Of a stretch of 64,000 nt of DNA, positions 22,901 through 46,079 are shown piece by piece (position 1 is the first letter of the stretch; every line of letters begins with the position of its first letter). The stretch is taken from NCBI GenBank assembly GCA_003117195.1, contig BDSI01000005.1, positions 356,857-420,856 of the forward strand. Reading direction: 5' to 3'. Both the position numbers and the translations under genes were made by a program. The DNA is from Eudorina sp. 2006-703-Eu-15. Lineage: Eukaryota > Chlorophyta > Chlorophyceae > Chlamydomonadales > Volvocaceae. Under the pieces are notes generated by a model, which was given only the letters and a program-made list of their open reading frames with translations, was not told the DNA's origin and searched no databases.

Positions 22901-25900
22901 TGGCCGCGGAGCATCAACGTCTACATCGCCAGCGACACAACGGCGACCGGCGGTGCCGCCGGCTATGCGTCGATGCCTGGGTAAGTGATGCGGGCGGCCG
23001 CGACTGACAACCTTTAGCTGCCCATCCATGGAACGAGAAAATCTCGCACAGACCTTTAGCATCATAAATGTCTACTGAGACGCGCGCCCATGTCTGCCTT
23101 CCCATGTCATATTTCTCTCATATCCGTCCTATATCATGTGTATCTATGCGACGGTAAATGTATACTTGGCGTGTGCTGTGGTCGCCCGTGCCGTTCGTTC
23201 AGGTCAGACCAGCGCCCCGAGCACGGCAAAGTGTTCCTCGCCTGGGACACAGTGTCGGCCAGCGGCGCCAACCGGGTGTCGGCGTACAACTCCGGCGGCC
23301 GCATCCTGCTGCATGAGTTGTTCCACCTGCTTGGCGTGACCCACCCGTTCGGCCACAATGACGACAGCACATCCACGTGCGACACGGACGACTACATCAT
23401 CGACACACCCGCCGCGAAGGGTATGCGGGTGTTCGGAGCGAGAAGGGGAGGACGGACAGCCCATGGCTGGACGTACGGAAGTTTCCAAGCCATGCATTTG
23501 CGGCGTGGTGTGGTCTGTGGTGTGCTGGCATACCTTTATTTCCCAGGCGTGTGCTCGTTTCACATGATATGATTACGGTACATACATACAGCGAAGATAT
23601 CTCACCACGGGCCAGGTAATCGTGAATGAGACTCCCTGGATGATGTGGCTTAGCGGGGGCGGGCGGGCCATTGGGCATTGTACGAATAAAATAATCTGCG
23701 TGCGTGATCCCGTCTCGCCCCCGGCCGTGGCGTAGTGGACGTGATGACGAACGAAGTGGGCGGCCGGCTGACTTGTACCAGCAGCGGTGCGTGCGTGCAG
23801 CGGTAGCTAGGTGATCATACATCCCTAATCACACGACCGCCGGTTCCTTACCCGAAACGCTGCCCTGCCCACCCAGGATCTATTCAGTCCAGCTCTTTCT
23901 ACACCACGGCAGCGACGTACTGCCTGGAGCTGTTTTGGGGTCAGTACGGCGGCAACTGGGACAAGATGTACACCCGCCTTAGCACCACCCTGGGCATTCC
24001 GGAGGAGGACATGAACGCCTGGGCGGACACCTGCCCCAACAAGGCCGGGTACGACGAACTGGGCAACTACATGACGTACAATACGGCAGTGTGCTTTGCG
24101 GTGCTGGGCCATTTCACGGCGGCGCAGGCGCAGCGCGCGCACTACGTCACGGCGGTGATGAATCCAGTGATATACGCCTGGGGCCAGTACTACGCAAAAA
24201 CCGCGACACCGCCGCCGCCGACGGCTGCGCCGCCGCCTGATCCCGTTGTCGATATATGCAAGGTGAGATTGCGCTCTGCTCTTGTCGAAAATCTCATCGA
24301 GCAACAAACAGCTTATGATCAACGCGCCTTTATCTGAGGGTTTGCGCGGTGCAGCGCATCCCCCCGGCGGCTGATCAACTTATAGTCCAATGCGTGCTGC
24401 TACAATGATTTACTAAATCAATCATGCATGATATTTGCCGATGTTTGTGGCACATTCCTGGCGTTTCTTAATGTTCAGTATTCGGGCAACGGCTGCGCGT
24501 GCAAGAGCAGCTGGACGTACGACGGATCTCAAAACTACTCGTACTGCGACCGCGTGTCGTTCAGCACCTCATCCAAGCTCTGGTGGGTTGTCTCTGCGGG
24601 GCACAGATGTGTGTTGCTGTTACGGTAAATAATCACCCTAAGGTGCTAACCTTATTTCATAACCTAACAGCTGCTGTTGGGGCCTTATAAAGGTCATGTT
24701 GGGTCCGTTCATATCAGGTGTGCTTGCCTGCGCACACGCATCACAGCTCATCTGTAAGTCAAGCTTACATCCCCGAGTCATCACGGGTTACGCGTTTGTG
24801 CTTACAACATCGATCACCTGCCTGCCGCCATCGGCGGCGGACGTTCAGCTCCCCTCCTAGTGCTTCGCTTCGCCCGCCCGCCACCGCCGCTCCATCCCAA
24901 CGACCTGTGCTATATGTGTGCTATATCGTTTGGCAAAGATGTTGGAGCGCATGTGGGCTCACCGTAATTCTATCGTGCCCTTTGGGCGCTAGTCTCGTCG
25001 ACTCCTGTTAATGCGGTATTGCAAACCAGTGCTTTTGGGCGTTTTGTTTGCCCTTGGGCCTCCGGCTCGTATGGGTATGTGCAGGTATGGGGTTACGCAC
25101 CCCCAACCATGTAACACACACACACAGATAGCTATCTGCGTGGATCTGCACAAACATCCAGATGCTGCCGCGGCCCCGTCCTGCTTGCCGCCGGTGGCTA
25201 TCTAGGATAACGACTTTTGCTGCTGGTGGCTAGGATAACGACTTTTGCTGCAGCGTACCGCATGTAGCACATACACCTGCTGCCGTACATGCATGTGCCC
25301 CCGCCCGCTGCTCCAGGTGCGAAGTGGAGAACCCAGCCACCTGCGCAGGCTGCGCCAACTACCTGTCGGGATGCATCGTGACTTGCGGTGGTACGTGCGT
25401 GTTATTCGTATGCATGTGCGGCTGGATGCGTGGGTAGGTCATCTTTCACGGGAAGGAGAAAGGGAGGGAGGTGCGCGCAATGACCCAAGGCGGAAGTGCC
25501 TGCATCGTTGCATCGTTACCACCTGCACTAGAGCACTTGACACGTGCAGTTTGGTGTCCGCCGCCCCCGTTGCAACAGGTGCGTGGACATATGTGGAGTG
25601 CGCATGCATGCTTTCCTTTGTTTTTGCACGTAAAGCACAACTGTCCTGCACCACAAATCGAACCTCTGGAGAGCAGAAATCTGCAGGGTGTAAAATCACA
25701 CCGAATTCGTAGATGGTACGGCATCCCTTGGGATGCCTTGTTGATCTGCTGTACGGCAGCAGAAACGTACCCGCACCCGTGTGCGGGTGCGTGTAGTCCC
25801 AGTTCGTGCGGATGTGTCCACACACCGCATCCGCCCCTTTTATGCAATCGACCATTCCTGTTTTTGCCACCTTCATGGTTGCCTGTTCGAACCGGGGTTC

Positions 25901-28900
25901 AGCCGCTGCAACTTCAACGGTGTGCAAGAAGCCACCACAGCCCGGGGCGGTGTCTCCGCCGCCGCCACCGCCCAAACGCCTGGCGCCGCCCCTTCCGCCT
26001 CCGCCTCCGCCTCAGGCAATACCGAGCGCCTGCAAGGTGAGGATGATTAAATAAAATAAATTCCGCTAATTCTTCCTCGGGTTGTCGTTGGCATGAGAAG
26101 GTGGCAAATCTGGTCGTCCAGACTCGACCACCGAGCAGCCAGGATTGCGCGCCGCCAAATCACCCGCAAGCACGAAATTCATATATATATGGACTTCTCT
26201 AAGCTGTGTTTTTCCTAAAGATATGATGATATGTCTCAGACCGCGCAAACTTCGGAAATGATTGCGGGGAGCCTCGCCAGCATGAAAGTCGCTACACAGC
26301 CTCGCAAACAACTTTTAAAAACATAAAAATAATTTTTTGATTACAATAAAGAAGTTTTACACTTCTTCATTGGAATCAAAGAATTATTTTTTATGTTGAT
26401 GTTAGAAGCTCTGAGCTCAGACGAGCCCGGAGGCTCATACATTATAGATCCAGATTTCTTATATATCGATATATGATTGCGAAAGTCAACGGTCTGCATG
26501 CTGACGGTTGTCGGTTGAAGGGTGCGTCGCGGCCCGTCGCGATCGACGTTGCGCAAAGTCGGTCGGTTGCACCACCCGCGGTGCGGCGTTGCACATGTCC
26601 AATTACGTTTCGAATTGATCATTATTTGATATGAACATAAAAAAATCCTCACTCGAGAGTTAGAAATCAAGTCATCGACTCGGAAGTGCGCGTCGCGAAA
26701 GTAAAAATCATTCAAACTCAAACTAAAGTCATCGCAGATGACATGCCCTGTTACATGCACCGCCCGTACCAGCACTCGCGGGCCTGCTTCCGCCAATTAT
26801 TCCTGTGACGTATGCCTACCTGTCCGTCTGCCGATTGGCATCTGCCGCCGCACCGCAGAAAGCGAGCAACGGATGTGAGTGCCGGAGCATATGGCAGTAC
26901 AACGACACCTACTATGCAAGCTACTGCGCTCAGCCGGACGGCAGTGATCGCCTCTGGTCAGTCAATCGGATGCGTTTGTTCGCATGTCCGCTGCGATAGT
27001 TCAACAGTTCAATACTGCCCCTGCAAATATTTGGTCGCGTGATGCGCCCCCGTCCGTGCGTACACGCTGGATCCGATGCTGTGACTCAAGCACCTGTGTC
27101 GAGCGTGTCTTGGGTGCATGTCGCAGCTGCACCTGCCTCCGTGCTTGCGCTTTCATTATCGTTGTACCGGGGTCAACTGTAACATGGTGCATTCAAACGA
27201 TATGACATGTGACAACTTGTCATACACATATACACATATTCATGTACCAACTATTGGAAATTGTTGGTCGGATTTGAACACGGATTACTCATCGCGCGGG
27301 GTGTGTACGACCAGGTGCATGACGACACCGTCGTGCGCTACGTACGACTCTGCGCCGTACCAGTTTTGCGACTATTCCCTGACTCAAACGTACTGCAAAA
27401 GTAAGTATTACAGGTTACGCTGCTGGTGCCACGGCCATTCACCAAGTGTATACACAAAAGAGATCGCGCACGTGCATGTCAATGTTTTTACTGACTCGCT
27501 CGGCGCCGTACACATGTACACCATCGATCCCTTTGGGGCCCGCTGTAACGTTCATTCATTCATTCATGTACGACGATTGCGACGCAACGATGAGGTCCAT
27601 TCTGGGACTGTCCTTTGGCAGCGTGACAGATGCTTTGCTCGAGACTGAAGTAACTGCTGCAGTTCTCGCAGCTGTGAGCTGAACGGAGTGGCCCGATCGG
27701 CTTTATTTGTGTGATGCAGCTTGACTGCGTGGAAACCATGCCATTTCTGAGGCATTTGGAATGTCAACAATCTTTCTCACCCAACATGGCTTCTTGTATA
27801 CCCCACCTCCGTCCCTTGCTTCTTTTCCGTTACACAGGTCAGCAGGTGTTCCTGCTGTCGACAATTCGGATTCCACCAGCACCCCCTCCATTGCCAATCA
27901 GGCCGAGCCCGCCGTTTCCTCCCCCACCTGTGCCGCCTGTCTCGGCCTCGCCGCCATTGCGCCAGCCGCAGCCGAGCCCCTCCATCTCCAGCCCGCAACT
28001 TTCAAGCCCACCACCTCTTGCAAGCCCACCGCTGCGCACCCCACCGACGCCAACACCCGCTCCTGGAGTAAGCCCCACAGCTTCCGCCAAACCTCCTGGT
28101 CCATCTAGACCGCTGCCGGTCATGCCGGTCAAACCGCCTGCGATAACGCCGTCACCGCCACCGTCGCCTGCTCCATGGGCTTCCGGCCCTCTGCCATCAC
28201 CCCTATCCGCAACGCCTCCTGGCCCCGCCCTGCCGCAGCCAATCATGCCTCCAAAACCGCCTTCCGCAGCGTCCACACCGCCACCGTCGCCCGCTCCATC
28301 GACTTCAACCCCACTGCCATCCCCGCTTGCCGCCAAGCCTCCTTCCCCCGCCCCGGTTATGCCTCCCAAGCCGCCCTCAACAGCATCACCACTGCCATCG
28401 CCTGTACCATCTGCTTCGCCATCACCGCTGCCCGCGCCGCTTCCGTCGCCCGCTCCATCGACTTCAACCCCACTGCCATCCCCGCTTGCCGCCAAGCCTC
28501 CTGCCCCCGCCCCGGTTATGCCTCCCAAGCCGCCCTCAACAGCATCACCACTGCCATCGCCTGCACCATCTGCTTCGCCATCACCGCTGCCCGCGCCGCT
28601 TCCGTCGCCGTCTCCATCGACTTCAACCCCACTGCCATCGCCCCTTTCGGCCAAGCCTCCTGCCCCCGTCCCCGTTATGCCTCCCAAGCCGCCCTCAACA
28701 GCATCACCACTGCCATCGCCTGCACCATCTGCTTCGCCATCACCGCTGCCCGCGCCGCTTCCGTCGCCGTCTCCATCGACTTCAACCCCACTGCCATCCC
28801 CGCTTGCCGCCAAGCCTCCTGCCCCCGCCCCGGTTATGCCTCCCAAGCCGCCCTCAACAGCATCACCACTGCCATCGCCTGCACCATCTGCTTCGCCATC

Positions 28901-31900
28901 ACCGCTGCCCGCGCCGCTTCCGTCGCCGTCTCCATCGACTTCAACCCCACTGCCATCGCCCCTTTCGGCCAAGCCTCCTGCCCCCGTCCCCGTTATGCCT
29001 CCCAAGCCGCCCTCAACAGCATCACCACTGCCATCGCCTGCACCATCTGCTTCGCCATCACCGCTGCCCGCGCCGCTTCCGTCGCCGTCTCCATCGACTT
29101 CAACCCCACTGCCATCCCCGCTTGCCGCCAAGCCTCCTGCCCCCGCCCCGGTTATGCCTCCCAAGCCGCCCTCAACAGCATCACCACTGCCATCGCCTGC
29201 ACCATCTGCTTCGCCATCACCGCTGCCCGCGCCGCTTCCGTCTACGTCTCCATCGACTTCAACCCCACTGCCATCGCCCCTTTCGGCCAAGCCTCCTGCC
29301 CCCGTCCCCGTTATGCCTCCCAAGCCGCCCTCAACAGCATCACCACTGCCATCGCCTGCACCATCTGCTTCGCCATCACCGCTGCCCGCGCCGCTTCCGT
29401 CGCCGTCTCCATCGACTTCAACCCCACTGCCATCGCCCCTTTCGGCCAAGCCTCCTGCCCCCGTCCCCGTTATGCCTCCCAAGCCGCCCTCAACAGCATC
29501 ACCACTGCCATCGCCTGCACCATCTGCTTCGCCATCACCGCTGCCCGCGCCGCTTCCGTCGCCGTCTCCATCGACTTCAACCCCACTGCCATCCCCGCTT
29601 GCCGCCAAGCCTCCTGCCCCCGCCCCGGTTATGCCTCCCAAGCCGCCCTCAACAGCATCACCACTGCCATCGCCTGCACCATCTGCTTCGCCATCACCGC
29701 TGCCCGCGCCGCTTCCGTCTACGTCTCCATCGACTTCAACCCCACTGCCATCGCCCCTTTCGGCCAAGCCTCCTGCCCCCGTCCCCGTTATGCCTCCCAA
29801 GCCGCCCTCAACAGCATCACCACTGCCATCGCCTGCACCATCTGCTTCGCCATCACCGCTGCCCGCGCCGCTTCCGTCGCCGTCTCCATCGACTTCAACC
29901 CCACTGCCATCGCCCCTTTCGGCCAAGCCTCCTGCCCCCGTCCCCGTTATGCCTCCCAAGCCGCCCTCAACAGCATCACCACTGCCATCGCCTGCACCAT
30001 CTGCTTCGCCATCACCGCTGCCCGCGCCGCTTCCGTCGCCGTCTCCATCGACTTCAACCCCACTGCCATCCCCGCTTGCCGCCAAGCCTCCTGCCCCCGC
30101 CCCGGTTATGCCTCCCAAGCCGCCCTCAACAGCATCACCACTGCCATCGCCTGCACCATCTGCTTCGCCATCACCGCTGCCCGCGCCGCTTCCGTCTACG
30201 TCTCCATCGACTTCAACCCCACTGCCATCGCCCCTTTCGGCCAAGCCTCCTGCCCCCGTCCCCGTTATGCCTCCCAAGCCGCCCTCAACAGCATCACCAC
30301 TGCCATCGCCTGCACCATCTGCTTCGCCATCACCGCTGCCCGCGCCGCTTCCGTCGCCGTCTCCATCGACTTCAACCCCACTGCCATCGCCCCTTTCGGC
30401 CAAGCCTCCTGCCCCCGTCCCCGTTATGCCTCCCAAGCCGCCCTCAACAGCATCACCACTGCCATCGCCTGCACCATCTGCTTCGCCATCACCGCTGCCC
30501 GCGCCGCTTCCGTCGCCGTCTCCATCGATATCAACCCCACTGCCATCGCCCCTTTCGGCCAAGCCTCCTGCTCCCGCCCTGCCGCAGTCAGCGATGATGC
30601 CTCCCAAACCGCCTTCCGCCTCTACTCCAACGGTTTCATCACCTACGCCGCTCGTCGCTACAACCACACAACCGCCATCACCGGCAGCTGCATCACCTTC
30701 GCCTTCGCCTACCTCTGCAAGGCCACCCTCACCCCAGCCGGTCATGCCTGCCAAGCCGCCACCGAACGCTTCGCCTCTTACGACTTTGTCGCCTGCTCTT
30801 TCACCGCCGCCTACCAAACCTCCCGTGCCCAAACCACCGGCGCGCCCGCCGCCGTCACCTCCACCACGTGCGGTATCCCCATACCCAAGGCCTTCACCCC
30901 CAGCTACCAGGTGGCCCCCGCCTGTCAGCACACTTCGGACGCCGCCACCCAGCAGCAGCAATTCAATGGCCAGCCCTCCTGTCCGGACTCCGACTGCGCA
31001 GCCGCCGCCACCGGTGGTCTCATCAAGCGCTGTGCCGCCACCTGCTGGATCGATATCCCCGCCCACTTCTTCAAGCCCTCCAAAGGTGGCCAACAGTGCC
31101 AAAGGCATCACAGGTACGTACACGGCACGATCGGGCGTGCACATTTCGGCCATTTGCATACATGCCGAAATAAAGTTTCAATCACCGTCTTGGCCGCAGC
31201 AACTCACGCATGCATTCGCCCAGCCTCAGCAGCGAGTTAGTTGCTATAGTTAAGGATATTACAGCGGACCCCACGAGTTGCTATCAGTGCAAGCACCGCA
31301 CCGTGTCCTCATGTGCCCCCGTTTTTGGCTCCGTTGACCTACCTTGACCTACCTGCTACCTGTGCTCCACCGCGGTGCATGCACGCGGTGCACGTTGTCA
31401 TGTATGGGCAGAAACTCTCTACACTGTAGAGTCTACAGCCCCAGATGCACATTGCCCGCTTGCCGCACCTCGGTGACGTTCACCCGCCCCCTACCTTATG
31501 ACCCGCCCCCTACCTTATGCTGCACGCGCCGCAGATGAAGCCGCAATCCAGGAGTCGGGTTTGGGCGAGCCATACACGGCCGGCACGGGTAAGCCCGCCG
31601 CCGCTCTATCTATCTAGTGGCTAGCTAGCATCGGCGTTAACTTGACGTAGGAGGTAGGACACAGCTAGTTGGCAGACGACACACCTGGATTGCATATGAC
31701 TGGGCATCTCGTACATGTACGGTTGTCGGTGACATGACCGACGTCTACGACGACATCCCAGCCACTTGCTGCGTGCGTGGCTGATCCCTTCATTGGTTGC
31801 CTTCTGCCTGTCTGTGACTGCGTGTGCGCAATCATACAGGCGAGGTTCCGTCACAATCGCCGGTCCTCAGCGACACTCCGGGCCCTACCTCCTCCGCGCA

Positions 31901-32222
31901 AGTGCCGCCTCCAACCGCCGAAGCCGACACCTACCATCAGAACAACAGCGGGACAGTGCACGTCCCTGTTTCAGTCCTCATCGGCGTTTCAGTGGGCGTC
32001 GGAGCTGCGCTTGTGGCCGCCGTGATTGTGGGCGGTGTCTACTGGTCTCGTCGGGGCAGCAGGAATCTCACCGTCACCACCAGCAGCAGCAACAACAGCA
32101 AGAATCGCAGCAGCCGTCAATTCGATGAGGGCGGCAGCGCTGATGGTGGCATCGAGGCGCAGCAGCAGCCAGCCATGCGGCTGACGCAAACGCTGAAGCA
32201 AAACCAAGTGGTGCCGATATGA
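19920..32222 (+). CDS. membrane-anchored M43-like zinc metallopeptidase with proline-rich stalk
   Basis: Predicted type I membrane peptidase acting outside the cell. Sixteen exons keep one frame to a 2050-residue protein: 19920-20010, 20411-20596, 21275-21417, 21546-22253, 22454-22575, 22888-22980, 23203-23420, 23877-24262, 24479-24582, 25317-25387, 25903-26036, 26859-26956, 27315-27400, 27838-31113, 31535-31588, 31840-32222. Residues 1-30 are a signal peptide. HELFHLLGVTH (His485, Glu486, His489, His495) matches the HExxHxxGxxH zinc site, and NYMTYN (Met586) the Met-turn, of pappalysin-type M43 enzymes. Two modules of the form GCxCxxxWxY...YC...LWC (about 650-708 and 753-814) flank a PPPPPPK linker and loosely recall FN2/kringle layouts. 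Residues 814-1906 are a Pro/Ser stalk, 1965-1992 the TM helix, and the tail is about 58 residues. Substrate unknown; cell-wall or surface-protein cleavage is inferred. A paralogue follows downstream. Confidence 0.86.
20651..20692 (-). repeat. truncated L1-like 3' end
   Basis: GATAAGGATGTTACAG followed by GGGACCCGCGGTTCATCGG, in intron 2 of the first metallopeptidase gene. It is a diverged reverse-strand copy. Confidence 0.55.
25187..25252. repeat. 27-bp tandem duplication in an intron
   Basis: GGTGGCTA followed by GGATAACGACTTTTGCTGC occurs twice in tandem with small differences, just before exon 10 of the first metallopeptidase gene. Confidence 0.7.
27516..27571 (+). repeat. truncated L1-like 3' end with CATT tail
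   Basis: It contains GGGGCCCGCTGTAACG followed by TTCATTCATTCATTCATG. The same junction, with the same tail unit, ends the larger L1-like copy at 39462. It lies in intron 13 of the first metallopeptidase gene. Confidence 0.7.
28328..30590 (+). repeat. 159-bp coding tandem repeat, 14 units, with 477-bp higher-order pattern
   Basis: Fourteen near-identical 53-residue units encode the stalk of the first metallopeptidase. Each contains VMPPKPPSTASPLPSP and STSTPLPSPL. Units come in an A form (AAKPPAPAPV) and an S form (SAKPPAPVPV). Units 6-8, 9-11 and 12-14 repeat the triplet A-S-S, and each A unit of the triplet carries a private PLPSTSPS variant; the variant codon sits near 29241, 29718 and 30195, 477 bases apart. 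Because 159 is divisible by three, all other frames stay open too, which produces long false ORFs on both strands. Confidence 0.9.
31248..31292 (-). repeat. truncated L1-like 3' end
   Basis: TTAAGGATATTACAGCGGACCCC followed by diverged sequence, in the intron after the long proline-rich exon. Confidence 0.5.
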
Positions 32223-35200
32223 TGGATTCCATGCATCCTCAGATCTCCGAACTTGCTCTGCTCTCATTGCGGTGTCGTACGTCGTATGGTGCATGAATAG
32301 TGCACGTCAGCAAGAAGATGCGTGCCGCTATAGCGCACTGAGAGGAGGAGTCAGTGAGCTGCATACCACTGCCTAGTCAGCTGGCTGGGTGTGACTAGCA
32401 GGGATAGCTAAGATAGAGAGGTCAGGATATGCCTCCGGATTCGGATTCGGCTGACGAGCAACTGCCTGGAAGCCACGACGGACGGGGACCACTGGCGACA
32501 TGCATTTCTAGGAAACCCTTTGCGGCGGGCGAACGGTATGTAGCGGATGGATCCTCATTCACAGGCAAGTGTGCTTTGCCTGTGGGATCTATCAATGCAC
32601 AGATAGCATGTTGATGAATCCACACGTATTCGTTCTCGGGCGGGCGGGCGGCCACAGATTGACATCATGCCTAGGTAGCCAGCCACATACGCTTGCGGCA
32701 ACATAGCTCATGTATGCAAGCGTAAGTTCAAGTTCGCTGCCGCGTGCGGGGTGCCAGCAAGCAACAGGAAGTTGCATAGGTAGATCTATGCGCCGCGCTT
32801 GTGCCTTACTTGCACGCACGCCGCCGCCGGCAATGACGGTACTACAAACGCACGGGCGGGTATGTGGTGTTTGGTAAACTGCAGGCATTGGAGGGGAACA
32901 AGCACCGCTATTCTTGCTGCCACCGTGTCAGTCTTGCTAAAAATGCAGTACGGCATCTGCAGACGTACGGGTTGTGCGATGGAATATGTACGGTTCGACT
33001 TTCTGGGTTCCGGAAAGTACCGAAGCAACCACCGCATCATGCCTTGGGGAGCACTTGCCTTGAGAGGTGCGTGGCTGTCGTTGCTGGCTGGATTGTGTAG
33101 GTAATTCGCATGTACGGTATTATGTGGCCACCAATTGCTGAAGTGATGATATTCTTGGCCCATCAAATGTTTAAGATAAAGCTATCAAGTGCAGCTCCAC
33201 ATCTTGTGAGCGGCCCGGGTCTCCGGCGCTTGCTTGGTCATTGATGCCAATGGTAACGCGGTTTCGAATATGTCAATGTTTGGTCGTCTTGTTCTGCGGT
33301 TGGTAGTTTTGGTGGTTCTGCGTGTTGGTAGTTTTGCAGGATGGTGATCCACCACGGTAAGCATGATAAACAATTATTGTTTCACACTCCCTTCCAACAA
33401 TTGCATCATTTGTTTGGATGGAATGATCGGTCACCTGCTTTGCGTTTCGTGCCCGCGCTGACACACCATGGAGAGCTGAGACCCAATGCTCAAACAACGT
33501 GAACACTAAGATAACCATGACGAGGCCCAACTTATTTGTGAATAACGATAGTGCATCTGCACGGGCTCACATCAGTGAGAGGCATCCTCGCAAATGCCCG
33601 TTGACAAACGGCCACAACGGCCAGCATGAAACTCAGTAACAAAAGCGATCTCATGAAAATTTAGTCCTCAATTACACAGTATTTTTAAAAAGTGTTTGTT
33701 TGGAACGGAATCAGTGCCGCCCTCCGCAACGGCACGCACATACAGCTTCAGCGACTTCCGCGTGGTCGCTCCTTTGCCCATGCAAATGCACCCCTTTGCA
33801 ATCGTTTAATGTGCTTTAACATGCCAGTGACAGGTTTGGTGTGTCACTTTTATGAACAGATTCTGAAACTAGCGCGGTGTCAGTTTTCCAACGACACGTA
33901 ACTCTTATGCTGTCAGATTTATATCAAGTGCATGAAATGAGACTGAAGGAATCTTTGCGAGATGCCATACCGAAATGAAAGCTTGCGTCATGAACTATTT
34001 CAATACGAAGTCGACGTTTGTACGATGTGTGGACACGCATCTTAATTTCCTGATAAGATTATATTATGCAAGTATAATCTAATATCTGTATCGGACATGA
34101 GGATCGGCAATCCAGCAGCGGTGCGTGCGTGCACGGTCACCACGTATATCACTCTGGTTGATGGGCCCCATCAACATTTGACGATGATCAGAATTATGGT
34201 TGGGGGAACAGAGTTGTATCCGTCCATGGAGCCATCTGCCAAGCAATAATCATGGGCATCAGGCGTCGAACGTGACTCCGACCCCTCGTTTCGTTTGTGC
34301 TGGAGGGCGCAGGATAATACTTGATTACGAATGTCATGTAATTGTCAGTGCGATGTGCGTGCCTGCGTGCGTGCGTGAGCAATTGGCTTCCGCGGTCATT
34401 CGTACGGAGTTTCAGGTAACCAAGACAGACACGCTCATCACAGCTACTACGTTTGTCTTTTGCTGATTTCCCCGCAGTTACCTCTGGAAGTTCCTCATAG
34501 TACTTAGCGCCTTGGCATCTCGGTGGGATCGGTTTGGGCATCGTGTTTCGTTGGGGCGTGTTGGGGTTGTCTTGGGCATCGTGAACTCCAGTGTTTCCAC
34601 CCGTTTCCCAAGGCTTTTGCGAAGCTGCTACACTCGTCAAGTCTGCCAACTGGTCTTCTTTCGAGCACTTCTCAGTCATCGCGGACTTAACACGGTGCTC
34701 GCTCTTCTGGCGCACATTGCAGTCTAGGGCGGACAAGGGCGCTGACGCGGCAGTTAGTCGGTGATACCGTACAATGAACCCGCGTTCAAAAAAACTGCGC
34801 AACAAGCGTCGCGCGCAGTTTGCAGAGAGTCATAACCTTATGATCGCTGCTAGGCACCAGCAGCCTCGTTTGATGGTTTACGTGTTTACGTGGATTGATG
34901 CAGTTAACCGCAGCTCCTGGTGAGCACATGCCAGGATAGTAGTACTGTACGTACTGAGCAGGTCCCTGGAATCTACCTGTATTATAGGTTACAAAAACCG
35001 CATTTATGGCACGGGACATTAGTCCTGATCCAACCAAATCGCATTTTGACGACTTTAACGGCGGTTCCTACGTACCCGATCTTTTCCCCGAATCCTTTTT
35101 ACATACAATATTATAATATCTCCCTTACCGATAAATAAATGCCAAGGCAAGGTTCATCGCCCTTTATGCAAGGAGACTTCCTTGACAACTTGTCATTGGA

Positions 35201-35295
35201 TTAGGTGCGACAACACTATTCAAGATTGTGAAGCCTGGCACAAATTTTATTAGCAGGCAGCAACAATTCCGTTCCTGTCAGATATATCAATCCAA
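32223..35295. other. intergenic region between the two metallopeptidase genes
   Basis: It holds the 3'UTR of the first peptidase gene and the promoter of the second. No conserved exon was recognised apart from the doubtful open frame at 34194-34805. A small degenerate repeat of GTTGGTAGTTTTG lies near 33298-33340. Confidence 0.45.
34194..34805 (-). CDS. hypothetical open frame, about 200 residues, doubtful
   Basis: An uninterrupted minus-strand frame between the two peptidase genes. I recognise no domain. It is hydrophilic, contains no membrane segment, and includes a KYYEELPEVTAGKSAKDKR stretch. Its base composition is less GC-rich than the neighbouring genes, so a frame this long is a little less likely by chance, but no splice sites or homology support it. 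It could be part of an old transposon. Confidence 0.2.
   Translation of the reverse strand: MLRSFFERGFIVRYHRLTAASAPLSALDCNVRQKSEHRVKSAMTEKCSKEDQLADLTSVAASQKPWETGGNTGVHDAQDNPNTPQRNTMPKPIPPRCQGAKYYEELPEVTAGKSAKDKRSSCDERVCLGYLKLRTNDRGSQLLTHARRHAHRTDNYMTFVIKYYPAPSSTNETRGRSHVRRLMPMIIAWQMAPWTDTTLFPQP

Positions 35296-46079
<10,784 letters not shown>

Noticed and set aside
27839..31159. A minus-strand open frame of about 1100 residues (Gly/Asp-rich), plus two more long plus-strand frames, over the proline-rich exon
   Set aside because: They arise because a 159-base repeat keeps every frame open. Only the frame that continues the peptidase splice phases and reaches the TM exon is supported.
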